A stretch of DNA of 64,000 nt from Epiperipatus broadwayi. Its lineage: Eukaryota > Onychophora > Udeonychophora > Euonychophora > Peripatidae. The notes under the pieces are model-generated. The model ran no database searches. It saw only the letters and a list, made by a program, of their open reading frames with translations, and was not told where the DNA came from. The translations under genes and the position numbers were made by a program. This document shows, piece after piece, positions 11,159-23,073 of the stretch (position 1 is the first letter of the stretch; the number at the start of each line of letters is the position of its first letter). The DNA lies in contig JAQFVV010011398.1 in assembly GCA_028023455.1 (NCBI GenBank), forward strand, positions 1 through 64,000. The letters are read 5' to 3'.

Positions 11159-12090
11159 TGAGACCATTTCTTTCATTTTTGTTATTAATAAGCTTATCAC
11201 AGTTATTTACAAAAGTCTTCAATAATAATATTTTAGCCAGATTCATATTTATTCATTAACATCAATTATACAAAAGTGGAGATTGAATATCTTATTTAAA
11301 GAATTTGATTTAATAAACTGAAGCTAATAATTGCACATATTAAATTTGTTTAATTACATACTGTATATGTAATTCATAGAATATTATTTTTTCCACTTAA
11401 GTAAAAATAGAGCTTGAATTTGTCTGTCTCTATATGTATATATTTAAAATTTATCATATCTATTTTTGAGGTTTATTAATGAAAACCAATGAATGATAAC
11501 TACTGTATAGGAAAGAAGTTTGGAAAAATAAAGGCAATAATAATTATACTTTTGAATTTAGTTTTTTTATATGCAAATGCTTTAGATATTTTATATCTTT
11601 ATGCTTATTTCATGTAATTTGGTGGCTATATTTTTCGAAAGATACTTACAAAATAGAATGAGAATGAAATTTTCATTTTTTCTGTTGCTCTCAATCTTCT
11701 ATAAATATTTATTTCTCTGAAATTGGCTTGGAATTAATGATAGCTTATGTGGAACTCAAGTTGAGAAATATAGACTTGTCACTATGAATATTCATAGAGT
11801 TCTTTTTATATAAGTTAATGTTATATCAATTTTTATCTATAGTTGATAAGTTTATATAGGTGATTGTTTGCAATATTTTTTTGGGTTTTATGTAAAGGAA
11901 AAATAATTCGGTTCGAAATAATTTTTGACAGGTATATAAACAAAACAAGTATTTAATTTTTTTCTGGTATTAGTAACTGGAAACATTTATTTTAAAAATA
12001 TTCTAATGAAAATTAATTTCTGCTTCCTTAGTACACTGTTTATTTGTCAGCTATAACATGTTATGCATGTAAAAAATGTGATTAATATAT

Positions 12091-12110
12091 ATATTTTTTG
12101 TTTTGCTTAG
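12091..12110 (+). promoter_or_regulatory. Candidate 3' splice site before zinc-finger exon
   Basis: TTTTTTGTTTTGCTTAG precedes GTCTAACATG, and the paralogue has TTTTTTTTTGCTTAG at 45971-45986 before GTCTAAGATATGG. A pyrimidine tract ending in AG placed a few bases before an ATG and a Lys/Glu-rich beginning (GGAAAAGGAGAAT) suggests this was the acceptor of the exon that encodes the fingers. In both copies the frame after this ATG is soon closed by stops. Confidence 0.45.
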
Positions 12111-12639
12111 GTCTAACATGTGGAAAAGGAGAATGATATTTGATAAAAACAAGTCTATGATTGAAATACAGAATACATTGATTATAGAATTAATCAAATT
12201 TTGATATTCATGCAGGGATTGAAGCACTTTTAATCAAAACAATATTCCTCGAGGAGAAAATTGATGAAAAGTAACACATTTAACTATTTGTCCAAAAATG
12301 TTATGAAATTAAGAACTATTAAAATAAAGCCAAGCAGTTTTGAATTAAAGAAATGTTGGTCAGATAAAGAGAAGTGATTATAACATGTTTAAACATATTT
12401 AAAATGAAATTATATTTTATGAATATATAAATGTACTTTTATAAAAGGTCACAGAATATCTTAATAGAAAATATTTGTCAAGTATTTATAAGAAGACATT
12501 AAAGAATGCAGAGGAGAAAACCTTTTTCAATGTAGTTGGTGTGAAGTGAAAACTATTTGTAAGGAAAATAATATAGAAAGCATACAGAAAATATTATACA
12601 GAAAGATTTCACCACAAAGCATCAGCATGTTATTAATTA

Positions 12640-12889
12640 CAAATGAATAAAAAAAATTTGTAAATCTTTTCAATGTAAATTGTTTGCATATAAGACTGCA
12701 GGTAAAAGTAGTTTCTTAGTACACAAAAGCAGACAGAAGAAAAAACTTTACATTTTAATTTATGTGAAAATAGGACTGCTGCAAAGGGAAGTTTATAAAT
12801 GCATAAAATAAAGTACGGAGAAAAAACCATTCAAACGCAGTTTGTGTGAATATGAGATTGCAAACAAAAGTTATATAAAACTGCATGAA
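12640..12889 (+). pseudogene. Decayed N-terminal zinc fingers of block 1
   Basis: Translation shows finger remnants in shifting frames: FQCKLFAYKTAGKSSFLVH, then HFNLCENRTAAKGSL followed by a stop, then EKKPFKRSLCEYEIANKS. Cysteines are lost (TGC changed to CGC at 12836-12838 in the last one). The same remnants occur in block 2 at about 46850-47070, so decay of these fingers began before the duplication or has run in parallel. Confidence 0.7.
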
Positions 12890-14281
12890 ATGATACATAT
12901 AGGAGAAGAGCCTTTCCAATGTAGTTTGTGTGAATATAAGACAGGCATTAAAGGGAATTTATCCATACATGAAAGGACACATCCAGGGCACAAATCTTTT
13001 CACTGTAATTTGTGCGAATTCAAAACTACACAAAAACAGTGTTTAAAACTGCATGAGAGAACACATACAGGAGGAAAGCCTCATCAATGTAGATTGTGTG
13101 AATACAAGACTGCACACAAAAATCGTTTATTAGTACATGAAAGGACCCATACAGGAGAAAAGCCATTTCAATGCAGTTTCTGTGGATTTAAAATGGCACA
13201 AAAGACTGGTTTAATACTGCATGAAAGAACACATACAGGAGAAAAGCCTTTTCACTGTAGTTTCTGTGAATATAAGACTGCTACTAAAAGTAGTTTACCA
13301 AAACATACAAGGACACATACAGGAGAAAGGCCTTTTAAGTGCCGTTTGTGTGGATACAAAAGTGCACAAAAGGCTAGTTTAATGTTGCATGAAAGAACAC
13401 ATACAGGAGAAAAGCCTTTCCACTGTATGTTGTGCGGATACAAGACTGGTAATAAAAGTTGTTTAGCAACGCATGAAAGGACACATACAGGAGAAAGGCC
13501 GTTTAAGTGCAGTTTGTGTGGATACAAAGGTGCACAAAAGGCTGGTTTAATACTGCATGAAAGAACACATACAGGAGAAAAGCCTTTTCAATGTAGTTTA
13601 TGTGAATACAGGACTGGATTTAAAAACCGTTTATCAGTACATGAAAGCATCCATAGAGGAGAAAAGCCTTTTCAATGTAGTCTGTGTGACTATAAGACTG
13701 CATATAAAAGTGGTTTAAAACTGCATGAAGAAAGAATCCATACAGGTAGAAAGCTTTTTCACTGTAGTTTGTGTGAATATAAGAGCACAAGTAATATAAG
13801 TTTGAAAGTGCATGAAAGGATACATGTAGGAAAAAAACCTTTACAATGCAGTTTCTGTGACTATCAAACAATTTTCAAAAATCATTTCACAATTCATGAA
13901 AGAAAACATATGAGTAGAAAAATATTTTCATGCCATTTATGTAATTTCAAGAATATTGACAGAAATCATTTAAAAACACACGCATTAGAAGCATCATTTC
14001 AGTGCAATTCATTTGGATTTGAAACTTCTAGTGATGATAGTTTTAAAATTCATGATAATGTACATGTAAAAGTTAAATCTTTAAGTTCAAGTTTGTGTAA
14101 AAACAAAATGCTTTTTTATAATGACTTAAAAAATACAACTGAAAAATCTTTAATTATTAATCAAGTATTTGGTTGTCGGTTGTGTGATTACAAAGCAATT
14201 GTTAAAAGTGATTGGGAAACTCATGAAAATGAACATTTTACTAATCAGGAGGTTGTAAACATTGCTGTTTTACTATCTTGA
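12890..14281 (+). CDS. C2H2 zinc-finger protein, 13 complete fingers
   Basis: A single uninterrupted ORF of 463 codons if started at the first in-frame ATG (12890); the frame itself is open from 12812, where half of a broken finger lies. Twelve consecutive complete fingers follow with HTGEKPF-type linkers, most of the form F-x-C-x2-C-E/G/D-Y/F-K-T-x7-L-x2-H-x3-H; one has H-x4-H (HEERIH). Next come two fingers that lost a ligand (the second His in the one with CNFKNIDRNHL, the second Cys in the one with CNSFGFETS), a broken stretch, and a last complete finger (CRLCDYKAIVKSDWETHENEH). Such arrays bind DNA in the nucleus. No KRAB, BTB or ZAD domain is visible. A splice acceptor candidate sits 780 bp upstream, but decayed sequence with stops lies between, so the translated start is uncertain. 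The recognition residues (helix -1, 2, 3, 6) vary from finger to finger while the framework is conserved, as expected for evolving specificity. It may be expressed or may be an early pseudogene. Confidence 0.75.
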   Translation: MIHIGEEPFQCSLCEYKTGIKGNLSIHERTHPGHKSFHCNLCEFKTTQKQCLKLHERTHTGGKPHQCRLCEYKTAHKNRLLVHERTHTGEKPFQCSFCGFKMAQKTGLILHERTHTGEKPFHCSFCEYKTATKSSLPKHTRTHTGERPFKCRLCGYKSAQKASLMLHERTHTGEKPFHCMLCGYKTGNKSCLATHERTHTGERPFKCSLCGYKGAQKAGLILHERTHTGEKPFQCSLCEYRTGFKNRLSVHESIHRGEKPFQCSLCDYKTAYKSGLKLHEERIHTGRKLFHCSLCEYKSTSNISLKVHERIHVGKKPLQCSFCDYQTIFKNHFTIHERKHMSRKIFSCHLCNFKNIDRNHLKTHALEASFQCNSFGFETSSDDSFKIHDNVHVKVKSLSSSLCKNKMLFYNDLKNTTEKSLIINQVFGCRLCDYKAIVKSDWETHENEHFTNQEVVNIAVLLS

Positions 14282-17081
14282 GGGGCATAATTAATTTTAC
14301 TCTTGGATTTTTGCTACTATTTATATTCCATTCAGTCACAAACATTTTAATATAGTGATGGCTCACATTAAAAACTAAATAAATGCAGCAGTGTATTAAA
14401 GAGGGATATCCTACTTGTTATAGTCTCTTTAAGTAATTATATATCTGAATATTTTATCACAATGATGTAAATTTTTGCATACAAGAGCAAAATAAAATGG
14501 CTTCTTCCATTTCAATCAAATGAAGCTTATTTATTCTTCAAACTCAAGGTTGTAATTTAATTGCCTCATAATGAAAATCATTTTTGCATAAACTAGGATA
14601 CATATTCTTGTGCTTAAATAGGCATAATAAAAAAGACTGCTGTCAAAAAATTTTAGACTTGTGATTCAATAAAATCTGGATGGATTCCTTTATTTGAGAG
14701 GCTGCTTATCATAAAATTTATGATTCAATTAGAGTTAGCCAGACTGAATTAGTAATGTGAAGATATAAAATGACATGAAAAATTGTATTAATAGTGTTTG
14801 GTAATTTTTTAGAAAGTGTATGAATGTAAATTTATATATCAAAAAATTTTATACATTAATCAGTTAATGCATCTTTATTGCATTTTAGTGGTAACACTAT
14901 TTAATTACAGTTTATGGTAAAGAATTCACAAATTAAAATCTATTTTCTAACTTTAATAAATAGAATTTGCTAATGATTCATAGCTTATTTTTTAAACTAG
15001 CAAAGTTATAATAAATGTTACCAAAATAAGACAAATTATATTAAAAAAATTTTTTAGAATGTTTGTTGTAAGAAAGAAATGTGCACATTTGTTTTTATTT
15101 GTCTAAAGACTCTTGCAAAATCTATTGCCCTCTTTGAGACTTATTTTTAGAAATATCATTTTGATTATATTGTTTATTGACAATAAATGTGATTCTAAGA
15201 GCATAACTATGTAGTCTCTAATATAGAATATTCATTTTTAATTTACTCTATACATATTTTAATAATGCAATGCCTTTATAAATGTTGTCCATCTGATGAT
15301 TATTTGTACAGTTGGAAGTGTAAACTTAGATTCATATATAGTAGATGGATTTATATATATTGATTCAATTGTAAGAATACATTAACACCAATCTTAAAGA
15401 CTAAGCATATTATTATCAATTAACTATGTGGAAAATTGTCAGTTAAAATTATATTCTTGATAATACTGAATTACATATAAATCCTATAAATGCAAGCACA
15501 TAAAAACCTTGGAAAACAAAAGAAAGAAATCATTAATGCTAAAGCTTTTTTTTTTGTTTCTTTTTTATTAATCCAGCATAAAATTCTATAAATGATTAAA
15601 TGACCCCAACAATGAAAATAAAAGCACAGACTTGAAACTCATATGTCAGTCAGTGAAAGGTAAGACAAAATAGAATAGCTTTGTTTTTTTTTTAAGAAAA
15701 AAAAGAAAGGAAAATAAACTACATCCTTAAGAAATGTACTTTTTAAATTTCTAAAATTAAAGTTAGCACATCTTCATTATCATCAACAGTAGAGCTCATA
15801 AGTCATTACAAATACAACTTGAAAAAATTAGTTCAAGAACTCACTAACAATTTCTATAAACTTACATTTTAATTCAAGTTATATGCTAATAAAATGTGTG
15901 GCTAGAAAGCAATAAAACATCATGGAGATGGAACTGCTGATTATACAAATATGATTCCAGATATAATTATCTTTTCAAATTAACATCAGAATAACAACAC
16001 AAATAAAAATGTCTACAATGCATTACAATCAAAGAAAGAAATTCTCTCAGCATGGGAGTTATAAAAGAGCCTGGGTCACCACCATAAAGATCCAAATAGT
16101 GACAGAAGATTGATGAACTACCATCCAGTTTATACACGGGAACTTTTCCTAAACGCAAGGATACTCAGATATTTCACAATTGAAACTACAAGACTTTGAA
16201 CTATGGCTAGACTATGCTGGATTAATGTATTTTTATAATTTTTTTAAATTTTTATTTCATTTGTAAATTGGTTTCTATTGAAACAGTCAATTAATCCTAC
16301 CATCAAGTATTCTAGAGGAAAGGGAGCCATCAATTCTATTTTTTTTATTTTTCATTTAATAATAAAATCTATCATAGATTTATGTGACACCCAAATAAGA
16401 GGGGGTTTTGAATATAATAACCTTTAACCAATTATAAAATATAGGTAGATGGATCAGAAATTAATGAGCAACTGATGGTAGACATTTTAGTTAGCAGAGT
16501 TAATTGTTAAAATATAGGTTTCTTTTTTTAAAAAAAAATTGTCTTCAATGAAAATTTAAAATTGTTAACTTAGATTGGTAAATGACCATCCTTCATAGGG
16601 GTAAAGGTATGGGTTAGTAAGTAGTTGATGAACACATATGAAGGATGATCATACCTATACAATTATCAAATGTTACATATATCAGTTTGTTATAAAACAA
16701 TTATGAATAAGAGCCATCATCACAATTATTTTGTTAAATATTTGATATTAAATTAAATTAATCGTTTGTTACTTTATTTGTTTATTTTCCAATCCATCAC
16801 ACATACGCATATCCCATAAACTTGTAACATAAAATATTATACCTTGAAGTAGAGTAAGTGTACATTCTTCTTGAGTTTGAACTCTGTGGCACAGCAAGGG
16901 AAGTCATGTATGTAAAAGTGAATTTCATCCTACTCAATCAGTAATTATCATACAACCATTTCATAAACCACAGGTAAATCATCAGATAACTGACTTGTTT
17001 TATCAGGATTAATGCATTACTATGAAGATCAAATGGCCAAATGTAGTTAGATACTCCTTGTGGAAAAAAGATCATCCTTTT

Positions 17082-17134
17082 ATATATACTGCCCAAAATC
17101 TGTGACTCTTAAGTAAGAGGATGGCAGTATATAT
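17082..17134. repeat. Hairpin, 12-bp perfect arms
   Basis: ATATATACTGCC (17082-17093) pairs with GGCAGTATATAT (17123-17134). The loop itself contains CTCTTA and TAAGAG that pair as an inner stem, so the whole can form an extended hairpin. It is probably a miniature transposon remnant. Confidence 0.45.
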
Positions 17135-17154
17135 CCCATCCATTATGCATGGTG

Positions 17155-17244
17155 TCCAATCGTTGGGCTTGAATCATATATTAAGTTTACAATAGTCTAT
17201 CCCGTTAGCCATGGCACATCCAATCGTTGGGCTTGAATCATATA
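17155..17244. repeat. Direct repeat, two 26-bp copies
   Basis: Identical copies beginning TCCAATCGTTGGGCTTGAAT at 17155-17180 and 17219-17244, 64 bp apart, in similar context (CCATTATGCATGG and GCCATGGCACA before them). Confidence 0.6.
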
Positions 17245-17574
17245 TATTTACTTTACAAGTTTTGATGAATCCTGTTATATCAGGCACCAAATGGTAGCAA
17301 CCCAAAATCATGATTATATTAAGATGTGCTAATTATTCCAATGTGTGATGGATGGAAACTAGGCAAATAGCAATAAACAGATGCTAATAGAATAGTCGTG
17401 TATTTAGCCAATGTGAGACATAAAGTAGCATGTTAAATAAATAAATAAAAATTAAATCGTGACTCATGTTAAATGTATGACAGCACAAAAGTACAATGTC
17501 TACCAAATTACTTAACACGTATAGAAAGAATTAGTTGGAGATAAACTTGCATAAAGCTATTTTACAGATAAAGA

Positions 17575-18090
17575 TACTAAAGCATTATATATGTTGGTCA
17601 GATTATTAATACAGATGAAAAAATGGATGAAATTAATTATAGAATTAAATTTGATGGGAATTCTTTTGGTAGAATAACTTAATATTAAAAGGAAATATGC
17701 CTATGTGTTTGAAAAACCTTTTTAATAATTGTGTTTTACCAGTTCTTATAAATCTGAGACTTGGACACTTAATAAACAAGTAATACAAATATATTACAGC
17801 TCAAAGAAGTATAAAGAGATGTATGTTAGGAGTAAGAAGAAAAGATTGACAACATTAATACATGAGTAAAAGAACAAACAGGTGTTACTGACATCACTGA
17901 AATGGAGTTAAGCTGGACATATTGCTAGAAGATATAATAATAGATGGGCAATAGAAATCTTAAACTGAATTGTAAGAGACCCAGAAAAAGACTACATGTG
18001 ATATGGATGAATGAAATAAAAAAGTGTGTAGGGTGGTGTGAAAAAGAGAGGTTAAAGATCAGAGCAGATGGTTTAAACTTGGACAGATCA
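17575..18090 (+). pseudogene. RTE-type LINE, 3' end of reverse transcriptase ORF
   Basis: Translated in shifting frames, the segment shows the C-terminal region typical of RTE-type elements in the right order: YVGQIINTDEKMDEINYRI (family pattern YLGQ-I-TDG...EI-RRI), F..ILKGNMPMCLKN, NNCVLPVL, AGHIARRYNNRWAIEILN and RDPEKD. It carries several frameshifts and stops and no endonuclease or RT core upstream. It is an old 5'-truncated copy and cannot make protein. The assignment to RTE rests on the W-x-GHIARR...RW block and its spacing, and is fairly sure; the subfamily is not known. Confidence 0.7.
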
Positions 18091-18545
18091 TCCTGCAGTG
18101 GATTGATAATGATTGATGATAATTGTAATGTATTTTTTACCTTTCCACATATCACCGTCTTTTAATTCAAAAAATAACTTTATATCTTAAATTTAGTGTT
18201 ATAGTTTCTCAAAGGCAAATAAAATGTTGGCACCATCTTCCAATCGAAAGTACAATCCAGTGTCTGAAATAACAAATTTACATAAAACATTAATAATCCA
18301 ATTCAAAGAAAATATATTTTAAAAATTTACTTTAAAAAAAAAGCTTGTAATAAATAAAAAGACATGGAAATATATCCAGATAGAGTAAACTGAATATAAA
18401 TGGCAAATTACATTCTAAAAAATTTATTTTGATACATTACGTTTTTTTTTTTTTTTTTTTTTTAAGCCATATAAATTTATAATTTGAAAGATTGTTCCAA
18501 CTTTTCTGATTGTTCTCTTAATAGATAATAAAAAGGAAATGACTG
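18091..18545. other. AT-rich spacer before the large repeat
   Basis: Contains a run of about 24 T at 18440-18463 and no other recognisable element. Confidence 0.4.
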
Positions 18546-19356
18546 AGCAGGAATCACTATATATGGACTCATAACTTCAAAATATATTACTCTAGGAAGG
18601 CATTAAATTCTGAAAGACAGTTTGATATTTATATAAACCATATTACACTTCATGATGTTGAAAAAATAAAAGCATAGATTCATTAAGAGTTATGTATTCT
18701 TTAAAGATATTATATGTTAATACTGTAAGTAACTGGAAGATTTATTGGGCAAAAATTCCAAATAACTTCTTTATCATTCTTCTCATGGGGATAAAACAAT
18801 AGTGCAATAATTAATAAATTTCAGATTTTTTTAATTTGAAAAAGTCATTTATTGTAATAGTACATAATTAAAAAAATTTTTGTGTAATCTAAAACTTCTG
18901 ATTCGTTTTCACTGACATATTTTCTCTTTTCAATTTGTTTATTCGGCTTTGGGAAAAAGAGGGTGAGTGAGTGGGAGAAAGCAAGAAAAAATAATATGGT
19001 CAATTGTGAGTTTTTATGGTTTATTTTCATTTTTCATAATTGTACATAAAATTGACTTACAATTTTATTATAATATCAAACCTCTTTTTTATTTTTGGTT
19101 TTATTGTTTAACTATTTGTCAACCTATATCTTACTTATGTAAGGAATGCCAGATCTTAAAGTTATCAAATAGTTGTTGAAGTTGAAGCAATGTTTTAAAG
19201 AAACATTTAAAATAAAAGTGATTGTATATGCCCAAGTACCTTAATACTAAAAAATAAACATTAGAGATTTAATGTTAATTTATTTGACTTTACAGAAAGC
19301 AGACTTTCAATTAAATAAGAGAAAATAATTAAATTATTGATAAGATATTACAATTT

Positions 19357-19360
<4 letters not shown>

Positions 19361-19390
<30 letters not shown>

Positions 19391-19446
19391 AAGATAAAAT
19401 ATTTATATAAATAGTAATAATAATATGATATATATATATATATATT
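19361..19446. repeat. TA microsatellite
   Basis: Two (TA)n runs separated by TTTTAAGATAAAATATTT and an AATAGTAATAATAAT stretch. Copy 2 of the large repeat has an inserted fold-back in the matching place. Confidence 0.7.
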
Positions 19447-20689
19447 GAGATACTTAAAAGGAAAGATTGTATCAATAAGTGAGATGATACATGCAAACTT
19501 CCTCTTATTTGGAAAGATTTTTTTAAAAAAACATTCTTAATTTAACATTTTTGCTATTGGTGGAACTTTAACATTTTTTTAAAATCATGATTGTAGAGCC
19601 TCTACAACCGTCTTTTTACGTTTTATCACCCAGTGGATGACTTGTGTGATCAAGCCGAAATGTCAGTATATCAATATTTAAATTTTTTAACATGGATGAA
19701 CCCACAAAATATGTCTTATATATGCAACCCGTAAACATCTTTGTATCAACATATATATATATATACACAATTGAAATAAAATATAATGTTGCTGTATGGA
19801 ATTAGAGAAGATAAAAGATGTAACTAAGGAAATGCAGATTCACTATGCATCAGTAAAGATAGCAAATCTGGAAACTTATACAAATCACACTGGCCTTATA
19901 ATTTACTAAGCCATGGGCTGCAAGTGTTTGTACTGTCTTCTAATATCTTTAGCTCTGTATATAATTTTATTCTAACTTGCTGATGTAAATGTTACTTAAA
20001 ATTTAGTATGGGATTTAATGGTATTTTTTGTCTACTTGTTTGATCACTTACATCATGTCTGAATTATAAACAGTGTTTTATCATAGAACATTCCATTCTT
20101 TTCTTAATACATCTTATTCACATTTCAATACATTCGTATATTTGTACTTTTTACAATGTAGATATGTCTTGACCGTTTCTAATTTAATAACAAAGGAACT
20201 AACACATCTGCTATATTTTGTTTTAAGCTCATCTTTGAGTATGTCTATATCTCATAGAATTAATCATTTTGTTGAGAAATTTTGATTCCAATGAAATCTT
20301 TATATTTTTTTTATTAAATGTCATGTATACAGTACTTTTCAACACACATTCATATATATATACATATAACAGAAACTTCTTTATGCGTACAGTATGCATA
20401 TATAAATTAAAATTATAAACAAAATATAATAATAGTTATTAAAAATAAATTCATGGAGCATATATATAAATATATATCATATGTGTTCATTGATTTCCAT
20501 TCATTAGAAACATAAAATTAATAAAACAGATTTACTGTTTAGAATTGTTTTCTTGAGAAAATAGCAGGTATAAATATGAACTCTGAATAAATATATAAGC
20601 AAATTAGCTTGAATTGAAAGCAATATGTTTGATTTTAAGCTCACAGCTGTCTTGTTAACTAAATAGATATGTCACTGACAGAAGGTTGT

Positions 20690-20890
20690 TTTAGTTCCAA
20701 AGATCCTAGATGCAGTATTTTCAGATCCAAGACTCGTCAGTGATGAAAATTACAAGCTAAAAATCTATTTTGGAGATATTGGATAAGTAGTGATAGGGTT
20801 TATTATGACCTCTAACATCCATTGATTTTTATGGCTTGCATTAAATGCAGCTATTGTATGGCAATGGTTGGTACTGTTTTAACTGATGTA
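20690..20890 (+). repeat. Family B repeat, inactive hammerhead
   Basis: Contains AGATCCAAGACTCGTCAGTGATGAAAAT in broken form: core GTGATGA for CTGATGA and AAAA for GAAA, followed by GGAGATATTGGAT and GGCTTGCATTAAATG. It matches 25843-26050 in copy 2, where the same two core mutations occur. Confidence 0.55.
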
Positions 20891-21269
20891 AAAAATGGTA
20901 GTCATATGAAAATAGATAATATATGTTCTTTAATTGTTGAAACTGTTACTTTATTTATTTAGAAATGAACAGACAAGAATTTATTTACAAATATAATAAT
21001 GATTTTACAAAGTCCATTATTTTAAAGATCTATAAGTGTGTAATGTAAATTAAAAATAAAATTGCAACTTCTATTTCCATTACCAATCTTGTAGACCAAT
21101 TGCTTTAAAAAGTCATTGAAGAACATCCTTTTAAGTCTGGCTGATTAAATTTGAGATGAGTATTATAAATGTTGTCTTTAAAATTATTCAGAAAAATTTC
21201 ATGAGGCAGAAACCACACATTTGTCAACAACGTGTACAACCTCTAAATAAAATTATTTTAAAGTGATTT

Positions 21270-22636
21270 CCACTAAGTACACTACTCTTCACACTATACA
21301 TAAACCCTCTACTTGAAAAAATCAAGGAAAAATTACAAGGAATACAAATACCAAACACCAATATTTACATACCCTGTATAGCCTACATGGATGATGTTAC
21401 GATTTTTCTAACTTCAAAAAAACAACTACATATACTCCAAAAAATAATAGAAGACTATACAACAAAATTTCATCTGAAAATAAATACTAATAAATCAGCT
21501 GTGTGGTCAATCTTTACTGGGAAAACCAACACACAAATATACCAAGGAAAACGGAATAAGTTTCTGGGTTTCCCATTTCATTTGGGAATGGGGCAGATGA
21601 GAAGAACAATACAAGACAAAATTTTAACACAAACAGTAAAAATCACAGACTCACTTGCTAAATCATACCTTTCTCTATACTCAAAGGTTGCTCTCTTCAA
21701 CCAACTGATAATGACAAAAATCACATACTACCTACCAGTGATAAAGTTTACCAAAAAATTTATATCAACAATAAACTCCATGTGCAATAAACTACTTTGG
21801 AATAAAAAGGTGGTAGCAATTTCAATGAGGCAAATAAGCCAACCCACAAAACTAAATGGGCTTGGACTACATACAATTTCAACTTTTTACACACAAAAAA
21901 TAATAAACCTGCTGATTACAACATTTACAAAGTTTCCAAATATTCAAAAAATAATAGATATAATACCCACTGACCGACCACCTCCCAAAGACAACTCTAT
22001 AGCCACACTTTTAGACAGCATAAGAAATCAAAGGGACAAAATAACCCTGTCTAACCCAATTAAATACACATATTGGCACATACATAGCCTAATAGAGCAG
22101 ACACAACAAGATATCAACAACAAAATGGTCCTTGAAATAAACAATGCACAGCTCCTAAAAAATATAAAAATTGGTACCTGGAGCCTAAATTCTTTGACTT
22201 CATAGTCAAAGTAAATCTGAATGCCTTGCCTACATCACATTTCATCCATTTTAAAAGGTTCTTTACGAAAATAGACCCACTGTGCAGATTGTGCCAAAGA
22301 GAAGAAGAAACACAACATCATTTTCTAAACGATTGTCTGGGCTTGGAAAAGGTAAGACAAATAATGATAAATAACTACCATCAGAAAGACACAACAATGG
22401 CAAAAATTCTCCAGGTATACAAAAAAAATGCAATCCCAACAATAAGAGCAGCGACATTTAGCTTGTATGCATATTGGTACACCAGATGTAAATTCAATTT
22501 TGACTACAATGCAAAACAAAACCTCAACACTTTCCACCGCAAACTAGAAAAAATAAAAGAAAGGGATAACATGCTAGCACCACCAGATATTTTTGCTGCA
22601 ACTTGGTCACTGTTTAAACTAAAATCAGCACTATAG
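21270..22636 (+). pseudogene. LINE reverse transcriptase C-terminal part, one frameshift
   Basis: The fragment begins in the RT palm: PLSTLLFTLYINPLLEKI, then IAYMDDVTIFL with the catalytic YMDD (FADD-type box) at 21384-21395, LKINTNKS and KFLGFPFHLG, followed by the thumb and a Trp-rich C-terminal region (LLWNKK, LNGLGLHT). One single-base deletion near 22185 breaks the frame: the upstream part ends after WSLNSLTS, and the matching frame continues as PKFFDFIVKVNLNALPTSH. The end has a zinc-knuckle-like RT-associated finger (CRLCQREEETQHHFLNDC). Having only one defect over 1.37 kb, it is young. The order YMDD, GxP-type motif, C-x2-C-x7-H-x4-C suggests an L1/Tx1-like or related LINE; the exact clade is unsure. 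Confidence 0.75.
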
Positions 22637-22974
22637 TTGAAAATCAGTAAAAGAGATACAGAATAACACAGATAAAAAGAAAAAGAACCCAATACACCAA
22701 AACCAGCAGGACACACATGACAGGGTCCATCAACATAATGTATATATATAAAAAAATTAGACAAACTGAATTCAGGCAACTTTTGATGCCTTAAGAGTAG
22801 CAAAAACACAACTTAAAGAACTCAAGAGAAAGCTCTTTCTCTCATATATCTGTGAACAAACTTATGCCTACAGAACTGTTTAGACACAGGAACAGACTTA
22901 TGCTTACTGTGTAAGCCCAATCTTACCTATGTAATCATTGTTTTTTAATCAATAAAAATATGCTTTGAAACATA
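21270..22974 (+). mobile_element. 5'-truncated LINE insertion present only in copy 1
   Basis: Comparison with copy 2 gives the empty site. Copy 2 reads AAAGTGATTT-AG-AAATTGTTT; copy 1 has the insertion between GTGATTT and AAATTGTTT and lacks the AG. There is therefore no target duplication but a tiny deletion. The insert starts inside the reverse transcriptase and ends with AATAAAAATATGCTTTGAAA-CAT, similar to the 3' end of the LINE at 38390-41948 (AATAAAGTACTTTGGAAACAT). There is no poly(A) tail longer than a few bases. Confidence 0.8.
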
Positions 22975-23073
22975 AATTGTTTCTCTGATAGCTGGACATA
23001 AGCCAATCTATTGTACTATTCAAAATTGATCAGTAAATAAACATTTAGCTATCCTTTTGTAGATAAGAGAAGG

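Larger units (their letters stand above)
11106..15015 (+). repeat. Zinc-finger paralogous block 1
   Basis: This block aligns with 42767-49674 from GTAGAACAGTATATTG at the left to TAGCAAAGTTATAATA at the right, including non-coding flanks. The match outside the fingers shows a segmental duplication rather than convergence of finger repeats. Block 2 differs by a 2191-bp solo LTR, small indels and a longer finger array. Confidence 0.85.
15016..17574. other. AT-rich intergenic DNA
   Basis: No gene is recognised. A minus-strand open frame at 15967-16158 reads plausibly (VYKLDGSSSIFCHYLDLYGG) but matches no family I know and has no exon signals I trust. Short inverted and direct repeats near 16580-16650 and 17080-17245 are listed separately or too weak to call. 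Confidence 0.5.
18546..23073 (+). repeat. Large direct repeat, copy 1 (left of gap)
   Basis: From AGCAGGAATCACTATAT to AGATAAGAGAAGG this copy matches 23574-26522 with only scattered single-base changes and microsatellite length differences, apart from a LINE insertion (21270-22974) that copy 2 lacks. The repeat ends exactly at the gap, and the other copy starts exactly after it. Confidence 0.9.

Noticed and set aside
13252-13871. Open frames on the minus strand in zinc-finger block 1
   Set aside because: Mirror frames of the finger array; the periodic Tyr-Pro-His-Lys pattern is the complement of linker and finger codons.
16575-16650. Short inverted repeat CATCCTTCATA / ATGAAGGATG
   Set aside because: Arms of about 11-13 bp with a long loop in AT-rich DNA; too weak to call an element.
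16978-17010. Minus-strand CTGATGA with a later GAAA near 16950
   Set aside because: No convincing stem II between the boxes and no stem I.
19618-19675. GGATGACTTG...CAAGCCGAAATG as a further hammerhead
   Set aside because: A hairpin (GACTTG/CAAGTC in copy 2) before GAAA exists, but CTGATGA is not present and no stem I could be drawn, so I do not call it.
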